DNA from: JBBRHQ01 sp963815645
GTDB taxonomy: Bacteria > Actinomycetota > Thermoleophilia > Solirubrobacterales > 70-9
NCBI GenBank assembly: GCA_963815645.1
Contig: CAWFHL010000004.1
Span: 143,097-207,096 of the forward strand
DNA length: 64,000 bases
Reading direction: 5' to 3'
Positions 35,900 to 43,993 of this stretch are shown here, piece after piece (the first letter of the stretch is position 1; the number at the start of each line of letters is the position of its first letter). The position numbers and the translations under genes are program-made. The notes under the pieces were generated by a model, which was not told the origin of the DNA, did no database searches, and was given only the letters and a program-made list of their open reading frames with translations.

Positions 35900-36397
35900 G
35901 CGGGGACAAGCGCACGGTGGTCTGCCCGGGCAGCTATGACCCGGTCACCAACGGCCATCTCGACATCATCGCCCGCGACGGCACGGGTCTTCGACCGGGT
36001 CGTGGTCGGGGTCGTCAACAACCCGGTGCGCAAGCAGACGACCCTGTTCACGGCCGAGGAGCGCCGCGGGTTCATCGCCGAGGCCACCGCCGAGATCGAC
36101 AACGTCGAGGTCGCGGTGTTCGCCGCCCTCCTGGTCGACTTCGCCCGCGACCAGGGTGCAGGGGCGATCGTCAAGGGGCTTCGGGCGATCTCCGACTTCG
36201 AGTACGAGTTCGAGATGGCCCAGCTGAACCGCAAGCTCGATCCCTCGATCGAGAGCATCTACGTGATCGCCTCACCCGACTACAGCTTTCTCTCCTCCAC
36301 AGGTGTGAAGGAGATGGCGACCTTCGGCGGTGACGTCTCCGATCTCGTTCCCCCCTCGGTGGCTGCTGCGCTGGCAGACCGCTTCGGAGACAGGTAG
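35896..36397 (+). CDS. coaD: Phosphopantetheine adenylyltransferase, one frameshift
   Basis: Penultimate step of coenzyme A synthesis. VVCPGSYDPVTNGHLDIIAR has the T/HxGH nucleotidyltransferase motif (NGHLD). After a one-base shift near 35980 it continues with RVFDRVVVGVVNNP, VKGLRAISDFEYEFEMAQLNR and SPDYSFLSSTGVKEMA. About 166 residues, normal. Confidence 0.92.
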
Positions 36398-36457
36398 GGT
36401 GATGGCGATGCCCCGGGTGGGCAAGAGTTTGCAGAAAGCCGAGGAAATCACGGTTTC

Positions 36458-36487
36458 TTTACCGAACACTTCCCTTCCCCGTAGGCT
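36458..36487 (+). promoter_or_regulatory. Promoter of the SepIVA-like gene
   Basis: TTTACC (36458-36463), an 18-base spacer and TAGGCT (36482-36487). This is one of the few sites in the window with a plausible -35. It lies in a comparatively A/T-rich stretch and leaves a 5-6 base leader before ATG 36500. Confidence 0.5.
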
Positions 36488-36499
36488 TACGACCTGCTG

Positions 36500-36982
36500 A
36501 TGGACGTTCTGGTCCTCATAGACAAGCTGGACGATCTCGTCCACAACGCCCGGCCTGTTCCTCTGACCGACCAGGTGCGGGTCGATCGTGAGGAGATCTA
36601 CGACCTCCTCGATCAGATGCGGGCGACGATCCCCGAGGAGATCAAGCAGGCCCGCTGGATCGTCAAGGAGCGCCAGGAGATGCTGGCCGAGGCGAAGCGC
36701 GAGGCCGAGCGGGTGGTCCGCGAGGCGCGCGAGCAGCAGGCCCGGCTGATCTCCGACGAGGAAGTGACCAAGCAGGCCGAGCGGGCGGCTGACGAGATCG
36801 TCGAGGACGCCCGGACCCGCGAGCGCGAGATTCGCCTCGGAGCCGAGGATTACGCCGACGAGATCCTCAACACGCTCGAGGTCAACCTGCAGAAGTTCCT
36901 CGCCGCCGTGCAGCGGGGCCGTGACCGGCTCGCCGGACGTGACGAAGAGCAGCAGCCGGTCGAGCTGGAACAGCAGCAGTAG
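36500..36982 (+). CDS. Coiled-coil DivIVA-domain protein (SepIVA-like)
   Basis: 160 residues, highly charged: a short N-terminal segment (MDVLVLIDKLDDLVHNARPVP) and then one long helix rich in Glu, Arg and Ala. The DivIVA-like N-terminal motif with the coaD neighbourhood matches the actinobacterial septum factor SepIVA group involved in cell division and polar growth. It is shorter than the mycobacterial protein (about 245 residues). Acts at the membrane or septum if the assignment is right. A glutamine-rich tail ends the protein. Confidence 0.6.
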   Translation: MDVLVLIDKLDDLVHNARPVPLTDQVRVDREEIYDLLDQMRATIPEEIKQARWIVKERQEMLAEAKREAERVVREAREQQARLISDEEVTKQAERAADEIVEDARTREREIRLGAEDYADEILNTLEVNLQKFLAAVQRGRDRLAGRDEEQQPVELEQQQ

Positions 36983-36992
36983 CGCTTGCTTT

Positions 36993-37069
36993 GGGGGCGC
37001 CGTGACCCCCGCCTCTCTCAAACCGGCTTCGCCGGTTACAAGCCGTTCGGAGGGGGTCACGACGCCCTC
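36993..37069. terminator. Large nested hairpin after the SepIVA-like gene
   Basis: Outer arms at 36993-37013 and 37050-37069 are nearly complementary (GGGGGCGCCGTGACCCC against GGGGTCACGACGCCC). Inside sits a perfect 7-bp hairpin AACCGGC-TTC-GCCGGTT (37021-37037). There is no U-tract. It lies in the 176-base gap before the next gene and probably ends the upstream transcript. Confidence 0.5.
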
Positions 37070-37158
37070 AGCGAGCGTCAGCTGCTGATCCAGCTCGTGG
37101 CGGCCTTAGTCGGCTGGCAATACGCTGCGATCTCGCAAGACTCGCGAGGAGGAGTGGT

Positions 37159-37899
37159 ATGGATGAGCGGTGGTTTTCTGATTCGGAGCTGGGGGAGATG
37201 TCCCGGCCGACCTTGGACCGGGTGATCGAGGCGATCGACGCCGGCGACGCCGAGGAGGCGAAGCGGCTCTGCGAGGAGATGAAGCACGAGTCACAGTTCA
37301 TGCACGACCTGCTCGTGGACGGGATCGCGGGGTTGATCTCCTTCGTCGGGGACCGCCTCGGCGATGACGGGGTCGAGGAGGCCTGGACCTTCAGCCTGGA
37401 GCGCAGCTGGCGCTCACCGGTGGAGGCGATCGACTCGATGGATCGCCGCGAGGTGGCGAAGGCGCTGGCGGCGACCTGGCGGGCTCACTCGACCAGCGGG
37501 GTGGGCCCCGTGCCCGGCGCGTTCGAGATCACCGAGGATGCCGAGAAGCTCGTCTTCACGATGAATCCCTGCGGCTCGGGCCAGCGGCTGTGGCGGATGG
37601 GCCGCTACGGCGAGGGCGGCTGGGGGGTGACCCGATCGGCCCATGACTGGAGCTACGAGCGGGAGGAGTTCCCCCTCTACTGCACCCACTGCGCCTTCAT
37701 GAACGAGACCCTGCCGATCCGCTGGATCGGGCACCCCGTCTACCCGTCCGATCCGCCCGACGACTTCGACCGCGATCCCTGCACCTGGTACTGGTACAAG
37801 GACCCTGCCGACATTCCCGAGCGCCACTGGGAGCGCTACGGGCTGCGCCGCGATCCTGCCGGGTCGAGCGGCAACGGCGCCGATGCCGGCGAAGCCTGA
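37159..37899 (+). CDS. Uncharacterised cysteine-containing protein
   Basis: 246 residues, no signal peptide or membrane segment. The N-terminal half is helical (AIDAGDAEEAKRLCEEMKHE, LISFVGDRLGDDGVEEAW). The C-terminal half carries NPCGSGQRL, CTHCAFMNE and a late CTWYWYK cysteine, which together could hold a metal or cofactor. I do not recognise the family. ATG at 37159 follows a strong GAGGAGGAG site. It overlaps the phosphotransferase gene by 17 bases, so the two are probably co-expressed. Confidence 0.65.
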   Translation: MDERWFSDSELGEMSRPTLDRVIEAIDAGDAEEAKRLCEEMKHESQFMHDLLVDGIAGLISFVGDRLGDDGVEEAWTFSLERSWRSPVEAIDSMDRREVAKALAATWRAHSTSGVGPVPGAFEITEDAEKLVFTMNPCGSGQRLWRMGRYGEGGWGVTRSAHDWSYEREEFPLYCTHCAFMNETLPIRWIGHPVYPSDPPDDFDRDPCTWYWYKDPADIPERHWERYGLRRDPAGSSGNGADAGEA

Positions 37900-38872
37900 C
37901 CCGGAGCTGGAGCGCGGCGTCCGAGAAGCGCTCGCCGATCTGGGAGTCGCCGGGGCGGAGCGGGCCGAGCTCAGCGAGATCCCCGGCGGCGCCTCCCGCC
38001 AGACATGGCTGATCGAGGCCGCGCCGCAGCGCTTCGTACTCCGTCGCGACCCGCCCGGCGCCGAGTCGCTGGTCTCGCAGGCCGGGGAGTTCCGGCTGAT
38101 CGGGCTCGCCCGGGAGGCGGGCGTCCCGGTTCCCGAACCGCTGGCGCTCGAACCGGAGGAAGGCCGGTTCGGCACTGCGGGGATGCTGCTCTCCTTCGTC
38201 GCCGGGGAGTCGGTGGGGCCGCGGGTGCTGCGAAGCGAGGAGTTGGAGGAGGCGCGGGCCGGACTCGTCGCCCAGCTGGGCGAGGCCGCGGCGCGGATTC
38301 ACTCGATCGACCTCGACGCTTCGGGCTTGCCGCCTCCGGGTGGCGACCCGGTGATCGCCCAGATCGAGCACTGGGAGGCCGAACTGGAGCGGATCGGCGA
38401 GCCCCTGCCGGTGGTCGAGCTTGGTCTGCGCTGGTTGCGGCTGCACCGGCCCGGCCCGGTCCAGCCGCGAGTGGTTCACGGGGACTTCCGGCTCGGCAAC
38501 CTGATCGTCGACCGGCACGGCCTGGCGGCGGTGATCGACTGGGAGCTGGCCCATAGCGGCGACCCCGCCGAAGACCTTGGCTGGCTCTGCATTCGCTCCT
38601 GGCGCTTCGGGCGCGACGAACATCCGGTGGCCGGAGTGGGCAGCCGCGAGGAGCTGCTCGAAGCCTATGAGGCCGCCGGCGGCGAGCGTCCGGACCCCGA
38701 GCGGCTGCGCTACTGGGAGCTGTTCGGAAACCTCAAGTGGGCGGCGATCTGCGCTCGCCAGGCGGCCGACCACCGCAGCGGCCTGCGACGAAGTCACGAG
38801 CTTGCCTCGCTCGGACGGCGCATATGCGAGCCGGAATGGGACCTGCTCGAGCTGATCGGGGCGGCGGCGTGA
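37883..38872 (+). CDS. Aminoglycoside-phosphotransferase-like kinase (APH family)
   Basis: 329 residues with a protein-kinase-like fold. The Brenner motif VVHGDFRLGNLIVD holds the catalytic Asp, and VIDWELAHSGDPAEDLGWL holds the metal Asp. N-terminal SEIPGGASRQTW and FVLRRDP correspond to the nucleotide-binding region. This subgroup (like the ACAD10 APH domain) usually sits with acyl-CoA enzymes and DUF6285 proteins, as here, and is likely a small-molecule kinase, for example in hydroxy-acid breakdown, rather than a resistance enzyme. The substrate is unknown. Confidence 0.8.
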   Translation: MPAKPDPELERGVREALADLGVAGAERAELSEIPGGASRQTWLIEAAPQRFVLRRDPPGAESLVSQAGEFRLIGLAREAGVPVPEPLALEPEEGRFGTAGMLLSFVAGESVGPRVLRSEELEEARAGLVAQLGEAAARIHSIDLDASGLPPPGGDPVIAQIEHWEAELERIGEPLPVVELGLRWLRLHRPGPVQPRVVHGDFRLGNLIVDRHGLAAVIDWELAHSGDPAEDLGWLCIRSWRFGRDEHPVAGVGSREELLEAYEAAGGERPDPERLRYWELFGNLKWAAICARQAADHRSGLRRSHELASLGRRICEPEWDLLELIGAAA

Positions 38873-39255
38873 CCCAGGACCGCCCCGAGGCGCCGGAGCT
38901 GCTCGAAGCGCTCGCCGAGTACCTGTTCACAGATGTCCGTGGCGCGGTCCCCCGCGAGGAGCGCTTCCGGGTCCTGGTCGCCGCGAACCTCTGCGCCGTC
39001 CTCGCCCGGGAGTGGCGCGCCGGGGATCAGCCGCTCCGCGAGGACCTGGAGCTGTTCGGCGCGATCCTCGGTGAGCCGCCCGCTCCCGCGCCGGGCCCCG
39101 CCGAGCTCGAAATCGCTGTGCGGGAGGCCGAGGAGACGCTGGTCGAGCGCCTGCGGGGCGGCGCCATGGACGATCGCCTCGACGAGCTCGCCGGGCGCCT
39201 TCGCGACCATGTCCGCCGCAAGCTGGCGATCGCCCGGCCGGGTTACGAGCAATGA
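38869..39255 (+). CDS. DUF6285-type protein, partner of the phosphotransferase
   Basis: 128 residues beginning VTQDRPEAPELLEALAEYL; conserved RFRVLVAANLCAVLAREW and a C-terminal LRDHVRRKLAIARPGY. It matches the small helical family found directly downstream of APH-like kinases in actinobacteria. GTG at 38869 is in a GTGA overlap with the kinase, which implies coupled translation and a shared complex or pathway. Biochemical role unknown. Confidence 0.72.
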   Translation: MTQDRPEAPELLEALAEYLFTDVRGAVPREERFRVLVAANLCAVLAREWRAGDQPLREDLELFGAILGEPPAPAPGPAELEIAVREAEETLVERLRGGAMDDRLDELAGRLRDHVRRKLAIARPGYEQ

Positions 39256-39273
39256 TCGTGCGCCGGCGCGGGC

Positions 39274-39987
39274 TCAGCGGCCCTGCGAGCCGAGGGTGAA
39301 GGTGTTCAGACCGAAGCCGCCGTCGATCCCGATCGCCTGCCCGGTGAGGAAGCCCGCCTGCTCCGAGGCGAGGTAGGCGGCGAGCGCGGCGATCTCCGCC
39401 GGTTCGGCCATCCGCCCGGCTGGAATCGCCCGGTCGAGCTGATCGAGGATCTCGGCCGGCATTGCCCTCACCTTCTCCGTGGCCACCATCCCCGGCAGGA
39501 TCGCGTTGGCGGTGATCCCCCGGCCGGCGTTCTCGGCGGCGATCGTCTTCACCATCCCGATCAGGCCCGCCTTCGAGGCCGAGTAGGCGACCTGGCCGGG
39601 GAGGCCGCCGGTCGCGGCGCCGCTGGAGATCACCACGATCCGCCCCCAGCGGCGCTCGCGCATCCCCGCGAGGCAGGCCTGCACGGCGCGGAAGGCGCCG
39701 CTCAGGTTGACCTCGATGTCGCGGGTCCACTGCTCGGCGCTCATCTTGTGGGCCGGGGCGATCGTGTCGGTGATCGCCGCGTTGGAGACGCAGATGTCGA
39801 CCTCTCCGAGATCGGGGAGCGGGTCGGCGGCGAGGTCGACGGTGAGGTCGCAACCGGGGTCTCGATCGAGGGTGATCAGCTCGGCGCCCGCCTCACCGAG
39901 TTGCTCGGCGATCGCAGCGCCGATGCCCCGGGCGGCTCCGGTTATCAGGGCTCGCCGCCCGGTCAGGTCTGGCGCGGCGCCGCTCAC
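39274..39987 (-). CDS. Short-chain dehydrogenase/reductase
   Basis: Classical SDR, 237 residues. Cofactor loop ALITGAARGIGAAIAEQL; VSNAAITD; the catalytic Ser in VVISSGAATGGL and the YSASKAGL Tyr-x-x-x-Lys pair; substrate loop NAILPGMVATE; end GQAIGIDGGFGLN. The acidic LDRDPG after beta-2 suggests an NAD preference. GTG start at 39987 overlaps the stop of the enoyl-CoA hydratase gene (GTGA). Together these could carry out beta-oxidation-type steps. Confidence 0.9.
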   Translation of the reverse strand: MSGAAPDLTGRRALITGAARGIGAAIAEQLGEAGAELITLDRDPGCDLTVDLAADPLPDLGEVDICVSNAAITDTIAPAHKMSAEQWTRDIEVNLSGAFRAVQACLAGMRERRWGRIVVISSGAATGGLPGQVAYSASKAGLIGMVKTIAAENAGRGITANAILPGMVATEKVRAMPAEILDQLDRAIPAGRMAEPAEIAALAAYLASEQAGFLTGQAIGIDGGFGLNTFTLGSQGR

Positions 39988-40793
39988 AGCTCGGTCCGGT
40001 GCTCGCCGGCCCGGCCGGCGTCGCTCTTCTCGTAGAAGCGGCCCAGCAGCTCCAGGGTCTCCGCCGGGTCGGCGCAGGTGTAGGCGTTCCAGGCCTCGTT
40101 TCGGAGCTGCTCGTCGAGCGGCCGGCCGATCGTGTCGAGGATCGTCTGCTTGGCCGAGCGCACCGCGCGCTGCGAGTTGCGGAGGATCTGCGCGGCCACC
40201 GCTCTCGGCCTCCTCGATCAGGCGATCGTGGGGGACGACCTTGGTCACCAGGCCCCAGCTCAGGGCCTGCTCGGCGTCGACCGGCTCGGCGGTCAGCAGC
40301 ATGTGCGAGGCGACGCCCGTGCCGCAGGCGTTGACCAGCCGGACGAGGCCGCCGTCGCCGTGGTGGAAGCCGCGCCGGGCCTCGAAGGAGCCGAACATCG
40401 CCCGCTCGGAGGCGATCCGGATGTCGCAGGCGAGGGCGGTCTCGAGGCCGCCGGCGAGGGCCCAGCCGTTGACCGCGGCGATGATCGGCTTGTAGATCCG
40501 GTGCATGCCCGCGGGTGAAGCCGTTGAGGCCGAGCTCGACGATCTCGCGGATCTCCGCCGGCCTGGCGCTCTCCATGATCGGCGGGATGTAGGTCTTCAG
40601 GTCGGCGCCGGCGCAGAACGCCTCGCCGGCCCCGGTGAGGATCGCGACGTCGACCGCGTCGTCGTCGCGGAAGTCCGCCCAGGTCTCGATCATCAGCCGG
40701 TGCACGTCGGGGTCGATCGCGTTCCGCGCCTCCGGGCCGGTTGATCGTCACGTAGGCGATCCGCTCGCGCTTCTCGTAGAGCACCTTCGACAT
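39984..40793 (-). CDS. Enoyl-CoA hydratase/isomerase family protein, three frameshifts
   Basis: Crotonase fold: MSKVLYEKRERIAYVTINRP at the start, AILTGAGEAFCAGADLK (oxyanion-hole strand), KPIIAAVNGWALAGGLETALACDIRIASE, FGSFEARRGFHHGDGG and a C-terminal helix region ILRNSQRAVRSAKQTI. One-base shifts near 40735, 40513 and 40203 split it. About 270 residues in full. It forms an operon with the downstream SDR. Exact substrate unknown. Confidence 0.85.
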
Positions 40794-40823
40794 CCGCCGC
40801 TCCTTTTCCTCGGGAGGCCGATG

Positions 40824-40912
40824 CTATGCGCTGAGCAGGGAGCCGACCTCGGCGGCGATCTCGGCTTCCTCGCGGGCGACTTGAAGCCAGGTCCCGCGGA
40901 TCACGTTCTCCA
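40824..40912 (-). pseudogene. Short orphan C-terminal fragment
   Basis: A 29-codon open segment ending LENVIRGTWLQVAREEAEIA... and a TAG at 40824, 30 bases before the enoyl-CoA hydratase start. It has coding-like composition but no start codon and is joined directly to the AbiEi-like remnant in another frame. It may be the tail of a deleted gene. Family not recognised. Confidence 0.3.
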
Positions 40913-41153
40913 GCAGAGCCGCAGGAATCGCACCTCCAGCTCGCTACGCGTGAAGTCGGGCTCGCGCATGGCGTCGATCGCCGCGCGCAGGCGACGGACG
41001 CCGCGCCGGCCCCGGGAGCGCTGTGGCAACTCGTCGATCGCGCTCAGGTCGAAGACGCGCAGGACCTCGGCTTCCCGGCCACGTCGATCCTGGCGCCGTC
41101 TTCCCGCAGCAATCCCCACAGCGCTGCCGCGGAGCGGTGAGGGAGCCGGCGAT
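40901..41153 (-). pseudogene. Decayed AbiEi-antitoxin/DUF559-family gene
   Basis: Read on the minus strand, LPHRSAAALWGLLREDGARIDVAG begins at about 41153 and matches the 'HRSAAALWGL' core of actinobacterial AbiEi/DUF559 proteins. It jumps straight to AEVLRVFDLSAIDELPQRSRGRRG and PDFTRSELEVRFLRLC, landmarks that normally lie about 60 residues further on. It then stops before the DUF559 nuclease-like domain. The middle and the end are therefore missing: a deletion remnant, not a working gene. Confidence 0.6.
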
Positions 41154-41170
41154 CTTCCGGTCCGGGCATT

Positions 41171-41213
41171 GATGGGTGGGTTCCGGCCAGCATTTCGTCG
41201 TTTCCCACCCATC
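41171..41213. repeat. Perfect 10-bp inverted repeat
   Basis: GATGGGTGGG (41171-41180) and CCCACCCATC (41204-41213) flank a 23-base loop. It lies just upstream of the AbiEi-like remnant and could be an old element end or a hairpin. Confidence 0.6.
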
Positions 41214-41275
41214 GGCGGTCACCGGGCCAGGGTGGCGGGATGAGGCTCGCCTTTGGCGCCCGAAGTTGCTCTGGA

Positions 41276-41306
41276 CCTTCACGGCCCCGTCAAATGTCCG
41301 TGAAGG
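41276..41306 (-). terminator. Perfect 9-bp hairpin after the methyltransferase gene
   Basis: CCTTCACGG and CCGTGAAGG flank a 13-base loop. It lies 30 bases downstream of the methyltransferase stop on the minus strand. No U-tract, so a terminator role is tentative. Confidence 0.4.
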
Positions 41307-41335
41307 GCGGGTGCCCGGGCGCCGGGGTCGCCGCC

Positions 41336-41880
41336 CTACTCGTAGACGGCACGGATCACGGCCAGGTCGTCGGCCTCCCAGACGACCTCGCCGTCGCACC
41401 ACTCGGCCAGGTCGGCGGCGGAGTCCGGGAAGTCGTGGGCCGGGTCGATCGGGGTCACCTGCCGCTCGGCTTTGACCACGTCGCCGATCACCAAGCGCTC
41501 GCGACTGCTCCCGGACACGCCGGAACAGGGTTCGCTTCGCCTCGTCGTCGAGGTGGTGGACCGAGAGGACGGAGATCGACCAGGTCCCAGGGGCCGTCGG
41601 GAAGGGGATCCTCCATCCGCGCCAGCTGGACGTCGTCGTAGGTCTCCCGGGCCCGGAAGACCATCTCCGGGCTCGAGTCGAGACCGATCACCCAGGCGTC
41701 GGGGAAGGTCTCCAGAAGGCGGTCGGTGGTCTCGCCGGTCCCCATTCCCAGCTCCAGCACCCGGTCGGGCGGGAAGGGGATCGCCGCCACCGCCTCGCGC
41801 TGGAGTTCGTCGTATCGGGGGACCTCGGCGCGGATCCGCTCCAGGTAGGTCTCCGGTTTCCAGTGGAACTGGGCGTTCAT
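41336..41880 (-). CDS. Class I SAM-dependent methyltransferase, two frameshifts
   Basis: MNAQFHWKPETYLERIRAEV opens the protein. VLELGMGTGETTDRLLETFP is motif I (SAM-binding GxGxG) and VIGLDSSPEM holds the ribose-binding acid. After shifts near 41590 and 41560 it continues as HHLDDEAKR and RLVIGDVVKAERQVTPIDP to DDLAVIRAVYE. About 180 residues: a small-molecule methyltransferase of unknown substrate. Upstream of it on the other strand is yceD. Confidence 0.72.
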
Positions 41881-41927
41881 GGCTAATCTCGAAAGGGCGC
41901 CCATCGTAGTCGGCTCCGGCGCCGCGG

Positions 41928-42445
41928 ATGACAGCCCAGCCCAAGACGACCTTCGACCTCGCCAGCCTGCAGCTCTCACACGGCGAGGGGCGCTCGGTCG
42001 AGCTCCCCGTCGCGGATCGGCGAGCTCGAGGTCGGCGGTCAGGTCTACCGCGCGATGCCCGATCCGGCTTGCTGCCCGCCTCGACGTCTCCCGCACCCGC
42101 ACCGGGCACGCGATGCGGCTGCGCTTCGACCTCGGTCTGGAGGGCCCCTGCATGCGCTGCCTCGAGCCGGCGAGCCTGGATATGGCGATCGACGCGCGCG
42201 AGGTCGATCAGCCCGGCGACGAGGAGCTGCTCAGCCCTTACGTCAGCGAGGGTGAGCTCGACATCGGCCACTGGGCCCACGACGCGGTCGCCCTGGCGAT
42301 GCCCGAGCGCGTCCTCTGCCGTCCCGATTGCGCCGGACTCTGCCCGGTCTGCGGGGTCTCGCTGAACGACGCCGATCCGGCCGAGCACGAGCACGGTGGC
42401 GGCGTCGATCCGCGCTGGGCGAAGCTGCGCGAGCTCGATCTCTGA
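41928..42445 (+). CDS. yceD: DUF177 protein YceD, frameshifted N-terminal part
   Basis: The C-terminal part carries the DUF177 signature GPCMRCLEPASLDM and CRPDCAGLCPVCGVSLND with DPRWAKLRELD at the end, always encoded before rpmF. YceD is needed for 23S rRNA accumulation in other bacteria. The N-terminal part MTAQPKTTFDLASLQLSHGEG is in one frame, with about two indels between 42005 and 42070 before ARLDVSRTRTGHAMRLRFDL. About 172 residues. Immediately followed by rpmF. Confidence 0.85.
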
Positions 42446-42470
42446 TCGGGCACCGCTGATGCCCGGCAGC

Positions 42471-42476
42471 TACCAT
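42471..42476 (+). promoter_or_regulatory. -10 box TACCAT (GCTACCAT) of rpmF
   Basis: GCTACCAT ends 10 bases before the rpmF ATG at 42487; it is shared with rpmB and rplS. Confidence 0.4.
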
Positions 42477-42486
42477 GTCCGCCCCG

Positions 42487-42699
42487 ATGGCGGTACCGAA
42501 GAAGAGAACCTCGCGCACCCGGCGCGACAAGCGGCGCGCCAACCACACCGCGTCCAAGCCGCGCCTCAACGAGTGCCCGCGCTGCCACAGCCCGCGGCTT
42601 CCCCACCGCGTCTGCCCCACCTGCGGCACCTACGCGGGGCGTGAGGTGATCACGCACACGATCGCCGAGCCCCCCGCGGCTCCCAGCTCGGAGGAGTAG
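42487..42699 (+). CDS. rpmF: 50S ribosomal protein L32
   Basis: 70 residues: MAVPKKRTSRTRRDKRRANH is the conserved L32 N-terminus; CPRC and CPTC make it the zinc-binding form. ATG at 42487 chosen over 42475, because all L32 proteins start at MAVP. The stop overlaps the plsX GTG (TAGTG). Confidence 0.96.
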   Translation: MAVPKKRTSRTRRDKRRANHTASKPRLNECPRCHSPRLPHRVCPTCGTYAGREVITHTIAEPPAAPSSEE

Positions 42700-43730
42700 T
42701 GCCCGAGCAGGCCGGCGTCACCGTGGCCCTCGATGGCTTCGGGGCCGAGCAGGGCTTCGACGTACTCGCCGAGGGCGCCAGGCTCGCAGCCGCAGACGGG
42801 ATCGGGGTGCGCGTCTTCGGCCCCCCGGCGGAGCTCTCGCTCGACCTGGTCGAGGGGATCGAGGTGATCGCGACCAGCGAGTGGGTCTCCAACCGAGGAC
42901 GACCCGGTGAAGGCCGTGCGCTCCCGCGAAGGCGCCTCGATCGTCCGCGCCGCCGCCGACGTCGCCGGCGGGGGCAGCGACGCCCTGGCCAGCGTCGGCT
43001 CGACCGGCGCCGCGATGGCCGCCGCCACCTTCGGCCTGCGGCGCCTGCACGGGGTGCAGCGCCCGGCGCTCGCCGTGCGGGTGCCGGTGCCGGGCAAGCC
43101 CGTCCTCTTCCTCGATGTCGGCGCCAACGTCGTCGTCCGCCCTCAGCACCTGGTCCAGTTCGCCTTCCTCGGCGCCGCCTTCAGCGAGGCGGTGCTGGGC
43201 GTCGAGCGGCCCCGGGTCGGGCTGCTCTCCGTCGGCGAGGAGGCGGGCAAGGGCTCATCCGACGTGGTCGACGGCCCACGACCTCCTCAGCAAGGCTCAC
43301 GGGATCGACTTCATCGGCAACGTCGAGGGTCGCGACATCCCTGAGGGAGCCGCGGACGTGATCGTCACCGACGGGTTCACCGGCAACATCTCGCTGAAGC
43401 TGATGGAGGGCACGGCGAGGACGGTGACCGCGGCGATCCGCGATGCGGCCCGCTCGAACCCGATGGCCGCGGCCGGCGGCCTGCTGATGCGCCAGGCGCT
43501 GGCCGAGGTGCGACGCGAGCTCGACCCCGACACCACCGGTGGCGCGATCCTCCTCGGCCTGCGCCGGATCGCGGTCGTCGGGCACGGCAGCTCAGGCCCC
43601 GAGGGGGTCGCGAACGTCGATACGCCTCGCCGCCCGCAGCGTCGAGGTGCGGGCGATCGAGCAGACCTCGGCGCTGCTCGAGCAGGGCGGTGCGACCCGG
43701 GGCGCCCTCGCCGGCGAGGTGCCGGCGTGA
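42699..43730 (+). CDS. plsX: Phosphate acyltransferase PlsX, three frameshifts
   Basis: Makes acyl-phosphate from acyl-ACP for phospholipid synthesis. VTVALDGFGAEQGFDVLAEGA at the N-terminus, then in shifted frames KAVRSREGASIVRAA, ASVGSTGAAMAAATF, LFLDVGANVVVRPQHLVQFA, GLLSVGEEAGKGS, VEGRDIPEGAADVIVTDGFTGNISLKLMEG and VRAIEQTSALLEQ. Shifts near 42893, 43275 and 43618. The order rpmF-plsX-acpP-rnc is classic. GTG start overlapping the rpmF stop. Confidence 0.9.
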
Positions 43731-43743
43731 TAGGAAGTCGGAG

Positions 43744-43989
43744 ATGACTCGCGAGGAAGTCATGGCGCTGGTCCGCGAGCACCTGGCGGAGGAGCTCGAG
43801 CTGGACATCGAGCGGATCACCGCGGAGTCGCGCTTCAAGGAGGACCTCGACGCCGACTCGCTCGACCTCTACGAGCTGGTGATGGAGCTCGAGGATCGCT
43901 ACGGGGTCTCGGTGCCCGAGGAGGACGCGGCGCGGATCAAGACCGTAGGCGACGCGGTCGACTTCGTCGTCCAGCACGCTCCCGCCTAG
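43744..43989 (+). CDS. acpP: Acyl carrier protein
   Basis: 81 residues, acidic, four-helix ACP. The phosphopantetheine attachment serine is in DLDADSLDLYELVMELE. ATG at 43744 preceded by AGGAAGTCGGAG. Neighbours plsX and rnc support a fatty acid synthesis role. Confidence 0.96.
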   Translation: MTREEVMALVREHLAEELELDIERITAESRFKEDLDADSLDLYELVMELEDRYGVSVPEEDAARIKTVGDAVDFVVQHAPA

Positions 43990-43993
43990 GGCT

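Noticed and set aside
37883..38872. Aminoglycoside resistance gene
   Set aside because: The APH fold is shared by many metabolic kinases and the DUF6285/acyl-CoA context points to metabolism.
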